This document shows, in pieces, positions 1 through 8,572 of a stretch of 64,000 nucleotides of DNA. Positions within the stretch are counted from its first letter, which is position 1, and each line of letters opens with the position of its first letter. Source of the DNA: Paenibacillus physcomitrellae (lineage in GTDB: Bacteria > Bacillota > Bacilli > Paenibacillales > Paenibacillaceae); assembly GCF_002240225.1 (NCBI RefSeq), contig NZ_CP022584.1:930001-994000 (forward strand), written 5' to 3'. The translations under genes were made by a program, and so were the position numbers. Under the pieces are notes generated by a model. It ran no database searches, was not told where the DNA came from, and saw only the letters and a list, made by a program, of their open reading frames with translations.

Positions 1-1296
1 GATCCAGACGGAGTCGCAGCCGGCGACTCCTTCCCGGCTGAGGAATCTGGAGGCCGGTATGATTTTTCGGGCGGCAGGATCAAACAGCAGAAACTCGGGG
101 TCCATGCCGAGCAGCAGGCCGCTGGATATCGCGCGATCCTCTCCCGCCCGGCCGGATACGGCTTCGCGGGAGGAAAAAGGATTGTCGTTAGAGGGCAAAG
201 AAGGCAAAGCCTCCAAGCTATTTGCGGTCTCTGCAGCCAAACGCCATTCTTCAGCCATCTGAAGCACCGCTTCGGCAAAAGCACGTGCGGCTTCATAAGC
301 CCTTAAATCCGGAAATGTCGTGATCCCAGCGATTTCCCAGCCGGAATCCCCCGCTTCAAGCGTAACCTGCGCAAAATCCAGACCCTGCGCATACAAGGCC
401 TTGATGGCCATCTTCTCCAGCCTGCGGAACAAGGGGGAATCCGGCTCCATGAGCGGCGATTCCGCTTCACTAACGCCGGCTCTCCGTCCGCCGCCGGAGC
501 CGGACCCGCTGCTGCCGGCGGTGTGTCCTGCAGCCATGTGAAAGCTGCTGCTGTCGATATATCCAGCAGTCATATGGGCACGGCTGCCGGCGGTATGCTC
601 TGCAGCCGTCCGTGTGCCGCTGCTGCCGTCGGTATCCCCGGCAGCTATGTGGGCGCTGCCGTCGGCAATACGCCCGGCAGCCGTCCGGGCGTTGGCGCCG
701 AGCCACCCGGCGCCAACGCCGCTCACTTCGGCCACATGCACAGCACGGAGGCCGAAGACGGTCACTTCAAAGCGGCGGCGGTACCCCGCACGCCGCTTGG
801 ACTCCATGGCCGGCACCAATCCGGCCATGGACAGGCGCCACGCCGCCGCAGAAGCAGAGCGCGCGGCAAAGGCTGCAGCGCCGCGGTTCATCCACAGCGG
901 CGCTACGCCCTCTGGCAGCGGCTTCAGCCCCGCTGCCAGCCATCCCTGGCGAACCGCAGGCCTCTGCCCGTGAGCCTCTCCCCGCCGTGTCTGCTGCTCA
1001 CGGCCATTTAACTGCTCTTTCCGATTGGGCTGCTCGGTCCGATCTGGCTGCTCTTCCCAACTTAGCCGCTCTTTCTCCGGCCGCAGCCCTTGCCGCTCCG
1101 CCTCCGGCTCCAACGGCTCTTCTGACCATTCTTGAGGCTTGTGCGCCTGCCGTAACCGCCGCCCTTCCTGCCTTGCCTCCGCTTGAAGGCGGCGCAGCTC
1201 CGTTGTCAGCCGGCGCGCAAATCGGTCCGATTCCGGTTCTTCTCCAACATATAATTGAATTGGCAGGTGAAGCGGCTGGTTTGACTGCTGTCCCAT
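1..1296 (-). CDS. Putative amidoligase-domain protein (N-terminal part, runs off the left edge)
   Basis: Minus-strand reading frame open from 1296 to the window edge (432 codons, C-terminal part missing). I chose the ATG at 1296 because an AGGAG lies 9 nt upstream of it; the ATG at 1305 abuts that AGGAG and is too close. Residues about 1-120 are charged, rich in Gln, Glu and Arg. A globular stretch follows, then an Ala/Gly/Ser repeat array (508-690), then about 130 residues ending in GMDPEFLLFDP and a GCDS motif near the edge. The DPEF motif is typical of the start of COOH-NH2 (amido)ligase domains annotated in Paenibacillus next to cotE and mutS; that assignment is from memory. The catalytic core lies outside the window. 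It reads in the same direction as cotE but a terminator separates them. Inferred role: ATP-dependent amide bond formation, perhaps in spore or envelope maturation. Confidence 0.6.
   Translation of the reverse strand, partial: MGQQSNQPLHLPIQLYVGEEPESDRFARRLTTELRRLQAEARQEGRRLRQAHKPQEWSEEPLEPEAERQGLRPEKERLSWEEQPDRTEQPNRKEQLNGREQQTRRGEAHGQRPAVRQGWLAAGLKPLPEGVAPLWMNRGAAAFAARSASAAAWRLSMAGLVPAMESKRRAGYRRRFEVTVFGLRAVHVAEVSGVGAGWLGANARTAAGRIADGSAHIAAGDTDGSSGTRTAAEHTAGSRAHMTAGYIDSSSFHMAAGHTAGSSGSGSGGGRRAGVSEAESPLMEPDSPLFRRLEKMAIKALYAQGLDFAQVTLEAGDSGWEIAGITTFPDLRAYEAARAFAEAVLQMAEEWRLAAETANSLEALPSLPSNDNPFSSREAVSGRAGEDRAISSGLLLGMDPEFLLFDPAARKIIPASRFLSREGVAGCDSVWI
508..690 (-). repeat. Five in-frame imperfect 36/39-bp tandem repeats inside the amidoligase-like gene
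   Basis: Five consecutive units of 36, 36, 39, 36 and 36 bp fill this stretch. In the coding frame each gives 12 or 13 residues of the pattern Ala-His/Arg-Met/Ile/Thr-Ala/Thr-Ala-Gly-x-Thr/Ile-Ala/Asp-Gly/Ser-Ser-Ser. Because units are multiples of three, copy number can change without breaking the frame. The array sits between the N-terminal region and the DPEF-containing domain, so it probably encodes a flexible spacer. Confidence 0.8.
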
Positions 1297-1386
1297 CGGC
1301 GGCATCTCCTTCGCTATGTCTGGCTCTTATCTTCTGAATTGAAATTCTCCTAAGAAAATTGAAATCCACTAAAGAAACCAAAAAAA

Positions 1387-1404
1387 AGAGGGCATACGCC
1401 CTCT
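1387..1404 (-). terminator. Rho-independent terminator after cotE
   Basis: A 7-bp stem (AGAGGGC/GCCCTCT) with a 4-nt loop. Read on the minus strand it is followed by a run of T, 60-80 nt after the cotE stop. It separates cotE from the amidoligase-like gene. Confidence 0.75.
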
Positions 1405-1466
1405 CCGCTGCCGTCACAGCTGCATAACATACATCAATTGTTGGTGCTAGTGGGGCGAGTTTTAGC

Positions 1467-2015
1467 TTACAGATCTTCGTCCAGAAGATCAGGGTCCAAA
1501 TCGTCGTAATCCCCGTCATCTCCGCCGAAGTCAAAGTCTTTGTCCTCGTAATCATCCCCGCCAGGCAATACGAGTACATTGAGTTTCGTTTCAGCGACGA
1601 GCTCCACTGCGAACTCACGTTCCACACGGATCAGAACGCTGCCGCCGCCGGATACCGTTGCTTCAACGGTGCTCGGCTCCTGGGTGGCTTCTGCCGTTAC
1701 TTCCACAGTGGAAGAACGGTGTCTGCCGTCCAGGTAGGTCAGCGGAACATTTTCCACATAGGATACTTTCTCTTTTGCTACGGCTGTCTGCGAGTTTTTG
1801 TCATAGGAATACCAAATGTTGACATCGTAAGTACCAATAACTTCAATTCCGTCTCCCGCAGCTACCGCTTCGTATTGGTGGTTGATAATCCAGGCCCCCA
1901 GAATACTTGACGGATTGTGAGGCGGAGTCACGGTATGTGTTACGGTAGAGAACTTACGACCTTTGCCGCAGATCGCCTTCGTGATAATCTCTCTACTTTG
2001 ATATTTTGATGGCAT
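1467..2015 (-). CDS. cotE: Outer spore coat morphogenetic protein CotE
   Basis: 182-residue protein starting at the ATG at 2015, behind a GGAGGAGGTT ribosome binding site. The frame is open further upstream, but that ATG would contain the binding site itself. The N-terminal motif REIITKAICGKGRKF, the SILGAWIINH segment and the NIWYSYDKN block are typical of CotE, as is the very acidic C-terminal tail (about the last 30 residues, rich in Asp and Glu). In Bacillus, CotE is made in the mother cell and assembles the outer coat around the forespore; the length matches the B. subtilis protein. A sigma-K-like promoter may lie at 2048-2076. cotE commonly lies near mutSL, which would fall left of the window. 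Confidence 0.95.
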   Translation of the reverse strand: MPSKYQSREIITKAICGKGRKFSTVTHTVTPPHNPSSILGAWIINHQYEAVAAGDGIEVIGTYDVNIWYSYDKNSQTAVAKEKVSYVENVPLTYLDGRHRSSTVEVTAEATQEPSTVEATVSGGGSVLIRVEREFAVELVAETKLNVLVLPGGDDYEDKDFDFGGDDGDYDDLDPDLLDEDL

Positions 2016-2047
2016 TTTCGAACCTCCTCCATACAATCATTCAATTC

Positions 2048-2076
2048 ATGTGTATGCAGGACAGTCGCCCAGGGTG
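2048..2076 (-). promoter_or_regulatory. Possible sigma-K-type promoter for cotE
   Basis: On the minus strand a CACC (-35-like) is followed after 16 nt by CATACACAT. The sigma-K consensus, from memory, is AC with about 16-17 nt before CATAnnnTA, so the last two bases of the -10 do not match. The position, about 30-40 nt before the cotE start, fits mother-cell expression. Weak evidence. Confidence 0.35.
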
Positions 2077-2097
2077 ACAATTATTTTTAATCCACGG

Positions 2098-3078
2098 TTA
2101 TTTTCCTTCTGACAAGGCCTTTTCTCCCCCGGCCCTCATCGGTTTCTTATCCCGTTTGGAAATATTCAAATATTCGTTAAGCTCGCGGCACAGCTGCAAA
2201 ATGGCCGCCCGCATCTCAAATTCCTCCCTGGTGCCTGGAAGCTCCATGCCTTTGAAGTCACTCTCGAGCTGGCGCAGCTGCTGCTCCGTTTTGCCCGTGT
2301 AATGAGGTTCAAGAACGTCGGCGCTAAGCTGGTCAAAGACACGCGCGGCAAGCTCCGCCTGCGGCATTTTCCGATAAACCTGAGAGATCAGCTCCATCAT
2401 GCTCTCCACCCGGTCCAGATGCTCTCTGCGCATATAGAAATATACGGCCCAGGATTCATCCGTATGAATGACCTGGTTCTCCAGACCACGTTTAGCAAGA
2501 GAAATGCCGCTTTCGATCTTGTTCTCCGCCAGAATTAATTCTTTCCCGTTCCATTCATCCTCGGGATTGCGCAGCGTTTCGGCAATATGTTTAAAAATTG
2601 TGGCAAACAGCTGATTCACCTCCCGGCGGATCGACGCCAGCTTATCTTCATCTTTCGGCATATAAACCAGATTGACAAGCATAGCCGATCCCAGACCGAC
2701 AACCAGCAATAAAATTTGTTCGATAAACATGTGGAAGCTGACATCGCCCCCGTTAAACACCCGGAAGACACAGACCGAGCTGGTTACAATGCCTTCCTTG
2801 AAGTTAAGTCTGGCGATCAGCGGGAATCCGACCAGAATATAAACGATAAGCACCCAAATCTGAAAACCGATGAAACGGAATAAAATAAAACATAAAACCA
2901 GACCTACAACCGATGCAAAAAAACGCGCCGAAACCGATCTCAGGCTTCTCTTCCTGGTGACGTCCACCCCCAAAATGGCGAGAAGTCCCGCCGACATCGC
3001 ACCCGGTATGCCGGCCGTTTCCGCCACCAGAATAGCAATCAACGTCGCAATAGCTGTCTTAATAACCCGAAATCCCAT
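2098..3078 (-). CDS. Aromatic acid exporter family (ArAE_1) membrane protein
   Basis: 326 residues. I use the ATG at 3078 because AGGAAGGG lies just upstream; the ATG at 3099 has no properly spaced site. The N-terminal half is hydrophobic, with about four to six membrane segments, and contains a FKEGIVTSSVCVFRVF segment. The C-terminal half, from about residue 165, is a long charged helical cytoplasmic region ending in a Lys-rich tail. This architecture matches Bacillus YqjA/YgaE-like proteins (ArAE_1 plus its C-terminal domain). The substrate is unknown; the family name comes from distant similarity to aromatic acid efflux proteins. It reads in the same direction as cotE but is separated by the cotE promoter region. 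Confidence 0.75.
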   Translation of the reverse strand: MGFRVIKTAIATLIAILVAETAGIPGAMSAGLLAILGVDVTRKRSLRSVSARFFASVVGLVLCFILFRFIGFQIWVLIVYILVGFPLIARLNFKEGIVTSSVCVFRVFNGGDVSFHMFIEQILLLVVGLGSAMLVNLVYMPKDEDKLASIRREVNQLFATIFKHIAETLRNPEDEWNGKELILAENKIESGISLAKRGLENQVIHTDESWAVYFYMRREHLDRVESMMELISQVYRKMPQAELAARVFDQLSADVLEPHYTGKTEQQLRQLESDFKGMELPGTREEFEMRAAILQLCRELNEYLNISKRDKKPMRAGGEKALSEGK

Positions 3079-3259
3079 AAATCCCTTCCTACTCTCCATT
3101 CCTTATACTTGTGCCGTTTTCTTCCTTTATCCATTATCCATTATTCCACCGCCCCCGCTGCTTGTCCACGTTACATAGGATGGAATGCATTTTTTCTATT
3201 ACGGGAAGCCGTACTATGCCCAGATAAACCTAAGGCTCTATATAAAATAAAAAAAGGCA

Positions 3260-3278
3260 AAGAGGCTTAACGCCTCTT
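3260..3278 (-). terminator. Terminator of the ABC importer operon
   Basis: Stem AAGAGGC/GCCTCTT with a 5-nt loop, overlapping the permease stop codon. On the minus strand it is followed by a T-rich stretch (TTTGCC then seven T). Confidence 0.75.
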
Positions 3279-4094
3279 CACCAGAATCGATTCGAGATAA
3301 ACCACCAGCTGGTACATCAGCGTAGCGACAACCGCAATAATGACCAGACTCGCAAATACAAGCGTAAAATTGAACACCTGGAAGCCATAGATGATCAAAT
3401 AGCCGAGGCCAATCTTGGCTACCAGGAATTCGCCGACGATAACGCCGACCCAGGATAATCCCACGTTGACCTTCAGGGTGGAGACAATTGCCGGGAAAGA
3501 AGCGGGCAGCATCACTTTAACGAACACGTCCCGTTTGGATCCACCAAAGGTGCGGACAACCTTGATATAATTCGCATCCGTCTCCTTAAAGCTCGTATAG
3601 ACGACCAAGGTCGTCGTAATGACGGTTATGGAGAGCGTCGTCATCACGATAGCGGTAAATCCGCCGCCGAACATGACGATAAAGATCGGCCCGAGCGCCA
3701 CCTTCGGCATGCTGTTGAAGACGACCATGTAAGGATCAAGCACCCTGGACAGGAACGGCGACCACCAGATCAGGACAGCCAGCAGCGTCCCGACCAGCGT
3801 ACCCAGCAGAAAGCCGATGACGGTCTCCGACACCGTCATACCGATATGCGGCCAAAGCTCGCCGCTCCAGGCGTCCTTGCCAATCTGATGAAATACTTTA
3901 GACGGATAACTGAAGATCAGCACGTCGATCCAGCGCATCCGGCCCGCCAATTCCCAGAAACCGATCAGCGCCAGCAGAATGAGCAGCTGAACCGTCCGAA
4001 CCCATCTTGTCGTCCGTTTGCCTTGTCTCCGGTAGCGGGCAAATTCCTCACGGACCCAATTCCCCGAGACTTGTGTTTTCTCTGTTCCGTTCAC
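3267..4094 (-). CDS. ABC transporter permease, SsuC/TauC type
   Basis: 275 residues with about six transmembrane segments. The GTG start at 4094 overlaps the ATPase stop codon by 4 nt (GTGA), with GGAGGAGGTG upstream, so the two are probably translationally coupled. The cytoplasmic loop with KEtDANYIKVVRTFGGSK, followed by a large hydrophobic C-terminal part, is the EAA-type loop of binding-protein-dependent permeases and would contact the ATPase. Together with the ATPase and lipoprotein it forms a sulfonate/nitrate/taurine/pyrimidine-precursor type importer. The substrate cannot be read from the sequence. Confidence 0.88.
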   Translation of the reverse strand: MNGTEKTQVSGNWVREEFARYRRQGKRTTRWVRTVQLLILLALIGFWELAGRMRWIDVLIFSYPSKVFHQIGKDAWSGELWPHIGMTVSETVIGFLLGTLVGTLLAVLIWWSPFLSRVLDPYMVVFNSMPKVALGPIFIVMFGGGFTAIVMTTLSITVITTTLVVYTSFKETDANYIKVVRTFGGSKRDVFVKVMLPASFPAIVSTLKVNVGLSWVGVIVGEFLVAKIGLGYLIIYGFQVFNFTLVFASLVIIAVVATLMYQLVVYLESILVKRR

Positions 4095-4876
4095 GGCTGC
4101 ACCTCCTCCTTCTCGGCCTCAAGCTCCTTCCAGACCTGATGGAACAGCTCGGCAAAGCCTTCCTGATCCCGCGCGTAGAAAGGAGCCGTTTCCCGGATCT
4201 CCTTTGGAATTTCAAAGGTAGTGCGGATCCGGCCAGGATGGGCAGCAAGCACGATGACACGATCGCTGACGGCTATGGCTTCGCTCAAATCGTGGGTGAC
4301 AAGCACCGCCGTCTTCTTCCGTTCACGAAGTGTATCCACGATCAAATCTTCCAGCTGAAGTTTGGTCTGGTAATCCAGTGCGGAGAAAGGCTCATCCAGC
4401 AGCAGAACTTCCGGGTCGGTCGCCAAGGTCCGGACGAGCGCTACCCGCTGACGCATGCCGCCGGACAGTTGGCTCGGATATAAGTCCCAGGTCCCTCCAA
4501 GCCCCATGCCGTCCAGCAAATCTTTAACCTTCTGAATCCGCTCCTTGGTCAGCTGCTTGGTCAGCTCCAGGCCGATCAAAGCATTATCCAGAATCGTCCG
4601 CCAAGGAAACAAATAGTCATGCTGAAGCATATAGCCGGCTTTGTTGCTGCCCGCCTTGAGCGGCTTTCCGTCCTGCAGCACTTCCCCAGTCGACGGCTTC
4701 AGCAGTCCAGCCATCACAGAGAGAAGCGTGGTTTTGCCGCATCCGCTTGGTCCTACAAGGCTCACAAATTCTCCGGGCTCCACTTTCAGGTTGATGTCCT
4801 GCAGGGCTAATGTTGCCTCCCGATCGGTGACATAAACGTGGCTGATGGCCCGCAGTTCAATGACAGGTTTGGTCAT
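4091..4876 (-). CDS. ABC transporter ATP-binding protein, SsuB/TauB type
   Basis: 261 residues. Walker A is GPSGCGKTT (about residues 42-50), the Q-loop and signature LSGGMRQRVALVR are near residue 135, Walker B is VLLLDEPFSALD near 158, and the H-loop is LVTHDLSEAI. The ATG at 4876 has AAAGGAG 8 nt upstream. Length and motifs match nitrate/sulfonate/bicarbonate importer ATPases. It lies between the lipoprotein and permease genes in one operon. Confidence 0.92.
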   Translation of the reverse strand: MTKPVIELRAISHVYVTDREATLALQDINLKVEPGEFVSLVGPSGCGKTTLLSVMAGLLKPSTGEVLQDGKPLKAGSNKAGYMLQHDYLFPWRTILDNALIGLELTKQLTKERIQKVKDLLDGMGLGGTWDLYPSQLSGGMRQRVALVRTLATDPEVLLLDEPFSALDYQTKLQLEDLIVDTLRERKKTAVLVTHDLSEAIAVSDRVIVLAAHPGRIRTTFEIPKEIRETAPFYARDQEGFAELFHQVWKELEAEKEEVQP

Positions 4877-4901
4877 CCCGCACGCTCCTTTCCGGATGCT
4901 G

Positions 4902-5900
4902 TTACTTGACGTCTTCCGCCGCTTTCTCGGCGAAAGACGGATCTACCAGATTGTTTATATCGACTTTTTCCTTCAGCTCGCCAGCCGATTCCATCACCGC
5001 CTGCAGGTTGTTCCACTGCTCTTCAGTAATGGCCGGGGTTTGGGCATAGGTGCCTTGTTCTTTATACCGCTTTACCGAGCTGGTCAAGATGTCCATGTCC
5101 GTATCCTTAAAGTAAGGAGCAATGGCCTGTGCGATTTCTTCCGGTGAATGCTCCTGCACCCAAGCTTGAGCTTTCTGCAGGGCGTTTGTAAATTTCTGAA
5201 TCTTCTCCTGGTTGTCTTTAATATAGCTTTGTTTGGCCATAAACACGGTATAAGGGAGTTTACCGCTTTCCGTACCGAAGGAAGCAACCACGTGGCCCCT
5301 GCCCTCTTTCTCAAAAATCGAAGCCTGAGGCTCAAACAGCTGAACATATTGGCCTGTGCCGGAAGCGAAAGCCGCTGTAATATTGGCAAAATCGATGTTC
5401 TGGATCAGCTCCAGATCGCCGTGGGGATCGATGCCGTGTTTTTTGAGGGTAAATTCACCGGCCATCTGCGGCATGCCGCCTTTGCGCTGCCCTAGGAAGA
5501 CACTGCCCTTAAGCTGATCCCAGTCAAAGGCTCCTTTATCCTCGCGCGCCACCAGGAATGTACCGTCCGTCTCCGTAAGGCCCGCAAAATTGATGACCGG
5601 ATCCTCGGCCCCCTGCTGATACACATAAATCGACGTTTCCGCACCAACCAGCGCTACATTGATCTGTCCTGCCAGCAGAGCCGTCATCGTCTTGTCTCCT
5701 CCAGCCGTTGTCTGGAGTTCTACATTCAACCCCTCATCCTTAAAAAAGCCGTTCTCCAAAGCGACATACTGCGGGGCGTAAAAGACCGAACGGGTCACTT
5801 CCCCGATCTTGATGTTCCCGTCCTTTGCGCCGCAGCCGCTCAGCAGAAGAATTGCGGCCAGCACCGCCATGACGGCAGCGGAGATACGCGGTTTCTTCAT
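4902..5900 (-). CDS. ABC transporter substrate-binding lipoprotein (SsuA/TauA/NMT1-like)
   Basis: 332 residues from the ATG at 5900, with AAAGGATGG upstream; the frame is open further upstream but lacks a second site. An N-terminal signal with lipobox LLSGC predicts lipid anchoring. The mature part begins IKIGEVTRSVFYAPQYVAL, typical of the NMT1/THI5-like periplasmic-binding fold, with GLNVELQTTAGGDK and an LLAGQINVALVGAE block. First gene of a three-gene operon with ATPase and permease. Candidate ligands are alkanesulfonates, nitrate-like anions or thiamine precursors; I see no TPP or S-box riboswitch upstream to decide. Confidence 0.88.
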   Translation of the reverse strand: MKKPRISAAVMAVLAAILLLSGCGAKDGNIKIGEVTRSVFYAPQYVALENGFFKDEGLNVELQTTAGGDKTMTALLAGQINVALVGAETSIYVYQQGAEDPVINFAGLTETDGTFLVAREDKGAFDWDQLKGSVFLGQRKGGMPQMAGEFTLKKHGIDPHGDLELIQNIDFANITAAFASGTGQYVQLFEPQASIFEKEGRGHVVASFGTESGKLPYTVFMAKQSYIKDNQEKIQKFTNALQKAQAWVQEHSPEEIAQAIAPYFKDTDMDILTSSVKRYKEQGTYAQTPAITEEQWNNLQAVMESAGELKEKVDINNLVDPSFAEKAAEDVK

Positions 5901-5957
5901 ACTTATCCATCCTTTCACTGTGCAGCTTTCTATTGGGTTTATCTCACTGTATGCGAG

Positions 5958-5988
5958 GGCTGCCCAAAAGGTTAAAAGCCTGGCAGCC
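5958..5988. repeat. Inverted repeat in the leader of the ABC importer operon
   Basis: GGCTGCC and GGCAGCC, 7-bp arms about 17 nt apart, 60-90 nt upstream of the lipoprotein start. It could form a leader hairpin but has no T-run and matches no riboswitch that I recognise. Confidence 0.4.
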
Positions 5989-6061
5989 GAAGAGGACTCA
6001 TGCCGATCTGTACAATCATCGGTTTGAAGAGGGCATCGTCTCCTAAATCTCCACAAAAAAA

Positions 6062-6095
6062 GACCGGAACCCCCGGCAAACGCCGGGTTCCAGTC
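6062..6095 (-). terminator. Terminator of the carboxypeptidase gene
   Basis: Long GC-rich hairpin with arms of about 14-16 bp and an AAAC loop. On the minus strand it is followed by seven T. It lies about 90 nt beyond the carboxypeptidase stop and isolates the ABC operon. Confidence 0.85.
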
Positions 6096-6184
6096 TTCCC
6101 TTGGATTCGCTCCTTGCCGGATCGAATCCCTATTTGAATTGTTAAACTATTTAAATCGTTTAATGAAGCATTTCTAAACTAAAC

Positions 6185-7708
6185 TTACAAGCCGTAAATG
6201 GCTTTGTATTTATTCTCCAGATAGTCCGCCAGGTAATCCGGGTTCAAATCTTCGCCCGTGATGTCCTTGATCAGCTCGGCCGGCTTGCGGCTTTTGCCGT
6301 AGCGGTAGATTTTTTCGATCAGCCATTCGCGGATTGGCGTAAATTCCCCTTTGGCAATCAGCTCGTCGAAGTTCGGAATTTCCTTGCGGATCGTATTCGC
6401 GAACTGCGCCGCATACATATTGCCGAGCGAATAAGACGGGAAGTAACCGAAGCTTCCGCCGGACCAGTGAACGTCCTGCAGCACGCCCACGCCGTCGTTC
6501 GGCGGAACGATGCCAAGATACTGCTCATATTTCTCGTTCCAGATCCGAGGCAGCTCTTTGACGGACAGATTGTCGTTAAAGAGCATTTTCTCGATTTCAT
6601 AACGGATGATGATATGCAGATTGTAGGTCAGTTCATCCGCTTCGATCCGGATCAGCGAGTTCTCGACTTTATTAATGGCGCGGTAGAACTGTTCCGGCGT
6701 TACGTTATCGAACTGCTGCGGGAAATGCTGCTGCAGATCCTTGAAATAATGCTCCCAGAAGCCGCGGCTGCGGCCGACCATGTTCTCCCAGAAACGGGAC
6801 TGCGACTCATGAATGCCCATGGAGGTACCGGTTGCCAGCGGCGTGCCTTCAAGCTCCGGATTCAAGTTTTGCTCGTAAAGGGCGTGACCGCCTTCATGCA
6901 GACAGCTGAAGATCGAGCTGGTTACATCGTCCTGAATGAAGTTGGTTGTAACCCGGATATCACCGGTGTTGAGGCCGATCATAAACGGATGCACGCTTTC
7001 ATCGAGGCGTCCGGCGTCAAAGTCATAGCCCATTTCCTTGAGAAGGAACAGGCCGAATTTCTCCTGCTGGCCTTTATCAAATAATTGATTCAGGAACTCG
7101 GTATCCGGTTTGTTCGGCGAAGCCTGGATCGCTTCCACCAAAGGTACAAGACGGGCTTTCAAACGACCGAACACTTCATCCAGCTTCTCGGAGGTCAGAT
7201 CCGGTTCGTACATATGTAATAGGGTATCATAACGGGTAGCGCGGGGACCCCAGTAATCAATGAATTCCTGTGTTTTGGCCACGATTTGCGTCAAGTTCGG
7301 CTCAAAACCCTCGAAGTCGGAATTCTCTTTCGCATCTTCCCACAACGTTTCCGAATGGGCGGTAAGCACCATATAGCTTTGAAATTTGTCCGCCGGGATT
7401 TTAATGCTGCGGTCATAATCTTCCTGTACGTCGAGTACAGTTCTGCGGTCGATATCGCTCAGCTGCTCCAGCACTTCCGGACGGTTAAGCGAGGACAGCA
7501 GCTCTCCCATTTCCTTGGAGGTACCCAATTTAAACGCTTCCGTAGACAACATGCCCAGTGCTTCGGCACGGGCTGCCGCCCCTTTACGCGGAGCTCCGGT
7601 CCGCAAATCCCAGGCCATAAGCGCAACAGCTTCGTTATAGCTTTTGATTTTCTTGTTCAGTTCACGGAATTGCTCAAGCTTCTGCTTCCATTCCTGTTCC
7701 ATAATCAT
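6185..7708 (-). CDS. M32 family metallocarboxypeptidase (carboxypeptidase Taq type)
   Basis: 507 residues from the ATG at 7708; the ATG at 7702 is equally possible, and an upstream ATG would include the GGAGGT site. The zinc site HEGGHALYE (HExxH) is near residue 268, followed by GIHESQSRFWEN, which supplies the third ligand region. DLRTGAPRKGA near the N-terminus is another M32 hallmark. These cytoplasmic enzymes remove C-terminal amino acids from peptides with broad specificity. Single-gene unit with its own terminator. Length matches the family (about 500). Confidence 0.95.
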   Translation of the reverse strand: MIMEQEWKQKLEQFRELNKKIKSYNEAVALMAWDLRTGAPRKGAAARAEALGMLSTEAFKLGTSKEMGELLSSLNRPEVLEQLSDIDRRTVLDVQEDYDRSIKIPADKFQSYMVLTAHSETLWEDAKENSDFEGFEPNLTQIVAKTQEFIDYWGPRATRYDTLLHMYEPDLTSEKLDEVFGRLKARLVPLVEAIQASPNKPDTEFLNQLFDKGQQEKFGLFLLKEMGYDFDAGRLDESVHPFMIGLNTGDIRVTTNFIQDDVTSSIFSCLHEGGHALYEQNLNPELEGTPLATGTSMGIHESQSRFWENMVGRSRGFWEHYFKDLQQHFPQQFDNVTPEQFYRAINKVENSLIRIEADELTYNLHIIIRYEIEKMLFNDNLSVKELPRIWNEKYEQYLGIVPPNDGVGVLQDVHWSGGSFGYFPSYSLGNMYAAQFANTIRKEIPNFDELIAKGEFTPIREWLIEKIYRYGKSRKPAELIKDITGEDLNPDYLADYLENKYKAIYGL

Positions 7709-7780
7709 GCGTACCTCCACTGGTAAATTAACTTACTCTATTGATGATACTTTTTAAAAACACTATAATCAACTAATGAA

Positions 7781-7796
7781 CGTGACCTATGTCACA
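7781..7796. promoter_or_regulatory. Fnr/CRP-type palindrome between carboxypeptidase and carbonic anhydrase genes
   Basis: CGTGA-N6-TCACA matches the Fnr/CRP consensus TGTGA-N6-TCACA at 9 of 10 positions. A TATAAT for rightward transcription starts 3 nt downstream (7799-7804), so a bound protein could block the carbonic anhydrase promoter, or act on the leftward carboxypeptidase promoter. Confidence 0.45.
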
Positions 7797-7928
7797 TTTA
7801 TAATGATTTTTTATCAGGCACTCTTCCTTTAGTACCCGATTTGTTCCGAGCTTTAACTTTTATGGCATAGTCGTCGTTCGGCAGACCCTGTTACACATCA
7901 ATCGCAGAATAGAACGGAGGAATTAATC

Positions 7929-8507
7929 TTGAGTAAAATCCAATCCATTTTAGACTTCAACAAAGAATTTGTGGCTAACAAAGAATACGAAGCTTATGTC
8001 ACCGATAAGTTCCCGCAAAAGAAACTGGCTATCGTGACCTGCATGGATACGCGTCTAATTGAATTGCTGCCAAGAGCAATGAATCTGCGCAACGGCGATG
8101 CCAAAATCATTAAAAATGCCGGCGCCATTGTCTCCCACCCTTTCGGATCGGTGATGCGCAGCATCCTGGTTGCGATTTACGAGCTTGGAGCTGAAGAAGT
8201 GATCGTAGTCGGCCACCTCGGCTGCGGCATGGCATCCCTGAATGCGGACCGCATGATTAACTCCATGAAGGAACGCGGAATTTCCGACGATGTGCTGAAT
8301 ACGCTGGAGCATTCCGGCATCAAGCTGGAGAACTGGCTGCGCGGCTTTGATTCCGAACGCGAAGGCGTCATCGAAACGGTCGGCATCATTAAAAACCACC
8401 CGCTGCTTCCGGCCACCGTACCGGTTCACGGCATGGTCATCGACTCCAAAACCGGCGAGCTGGATCTTGTCGTAGACGGATCGCTGGAGGAAAAAGCTGC
8501 GCTTTAA
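7929..8507 (+). CDS. Beta-class carbonic anhydrase
   Basis: 192 residues. It starts at a TTG (7929) with GGAGG 8 nt upstream. Zinc ligands are visible: Cys in VTCMDTRL with its Asp/Arg dyad, and His and Cys in VVGHLGCGM. It interconverts CO2 and bicarbonate and is similar in length to the YtiB-type enzymes of Bacillus. Monocistronic, with a strong terminator directly after it and an Fnr/CRP-type palindrome upstream. Confidence 0.93.
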   Translation: MSKIQSILDFNKEFVANKEYEAYVTDKFPQKKLAIVTCMDTRLIELLPRAMNLRNGDAKIIKNAGAIVSHPFGSVMRSILVAIYELGAEEVIVVGHLGCGMASLNADRMINSMKERGISDDVLNTLEHSGIKLENWLRGFDSEREGVIETVGIIKNHPLLPATVPVHGMVIDSKTGELDLVVDGSLEEKAAL

Positions 8508-8531
8508 TAGGGCAGACTATTGAACAAAAGT

Positions 8532-8572
8532 AAAGCCTGCACCGCTGAGTCATTTGCGGTGCAGGCTTTTTT
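8532..8572 (+). terminator. Terminator of the carbonic anhydrase gene
   Basis: A 14-bp stem (AAAGCCTGCACCGC and its complement) with a 10-nt loop, followed by six T. Confidence 0.92.

Noticed and set aside
523..1337. Several overlapping open frames on the plus strand
   Set aside because: They are antisense shadows of the amidoligase-like gene in GC-rich DNA; no ribosome binding sites, composition dominated by Arg, Pro and Ala, and the minus-strand frame carries the repeat and DPEF motif.
5901..6060. Possible riboswitch upstream of the ABC importer
   Set aside because: No TPP, S-box, guanidine or other riboswitch core that I recognise; only a simple inverted repeat is visible.
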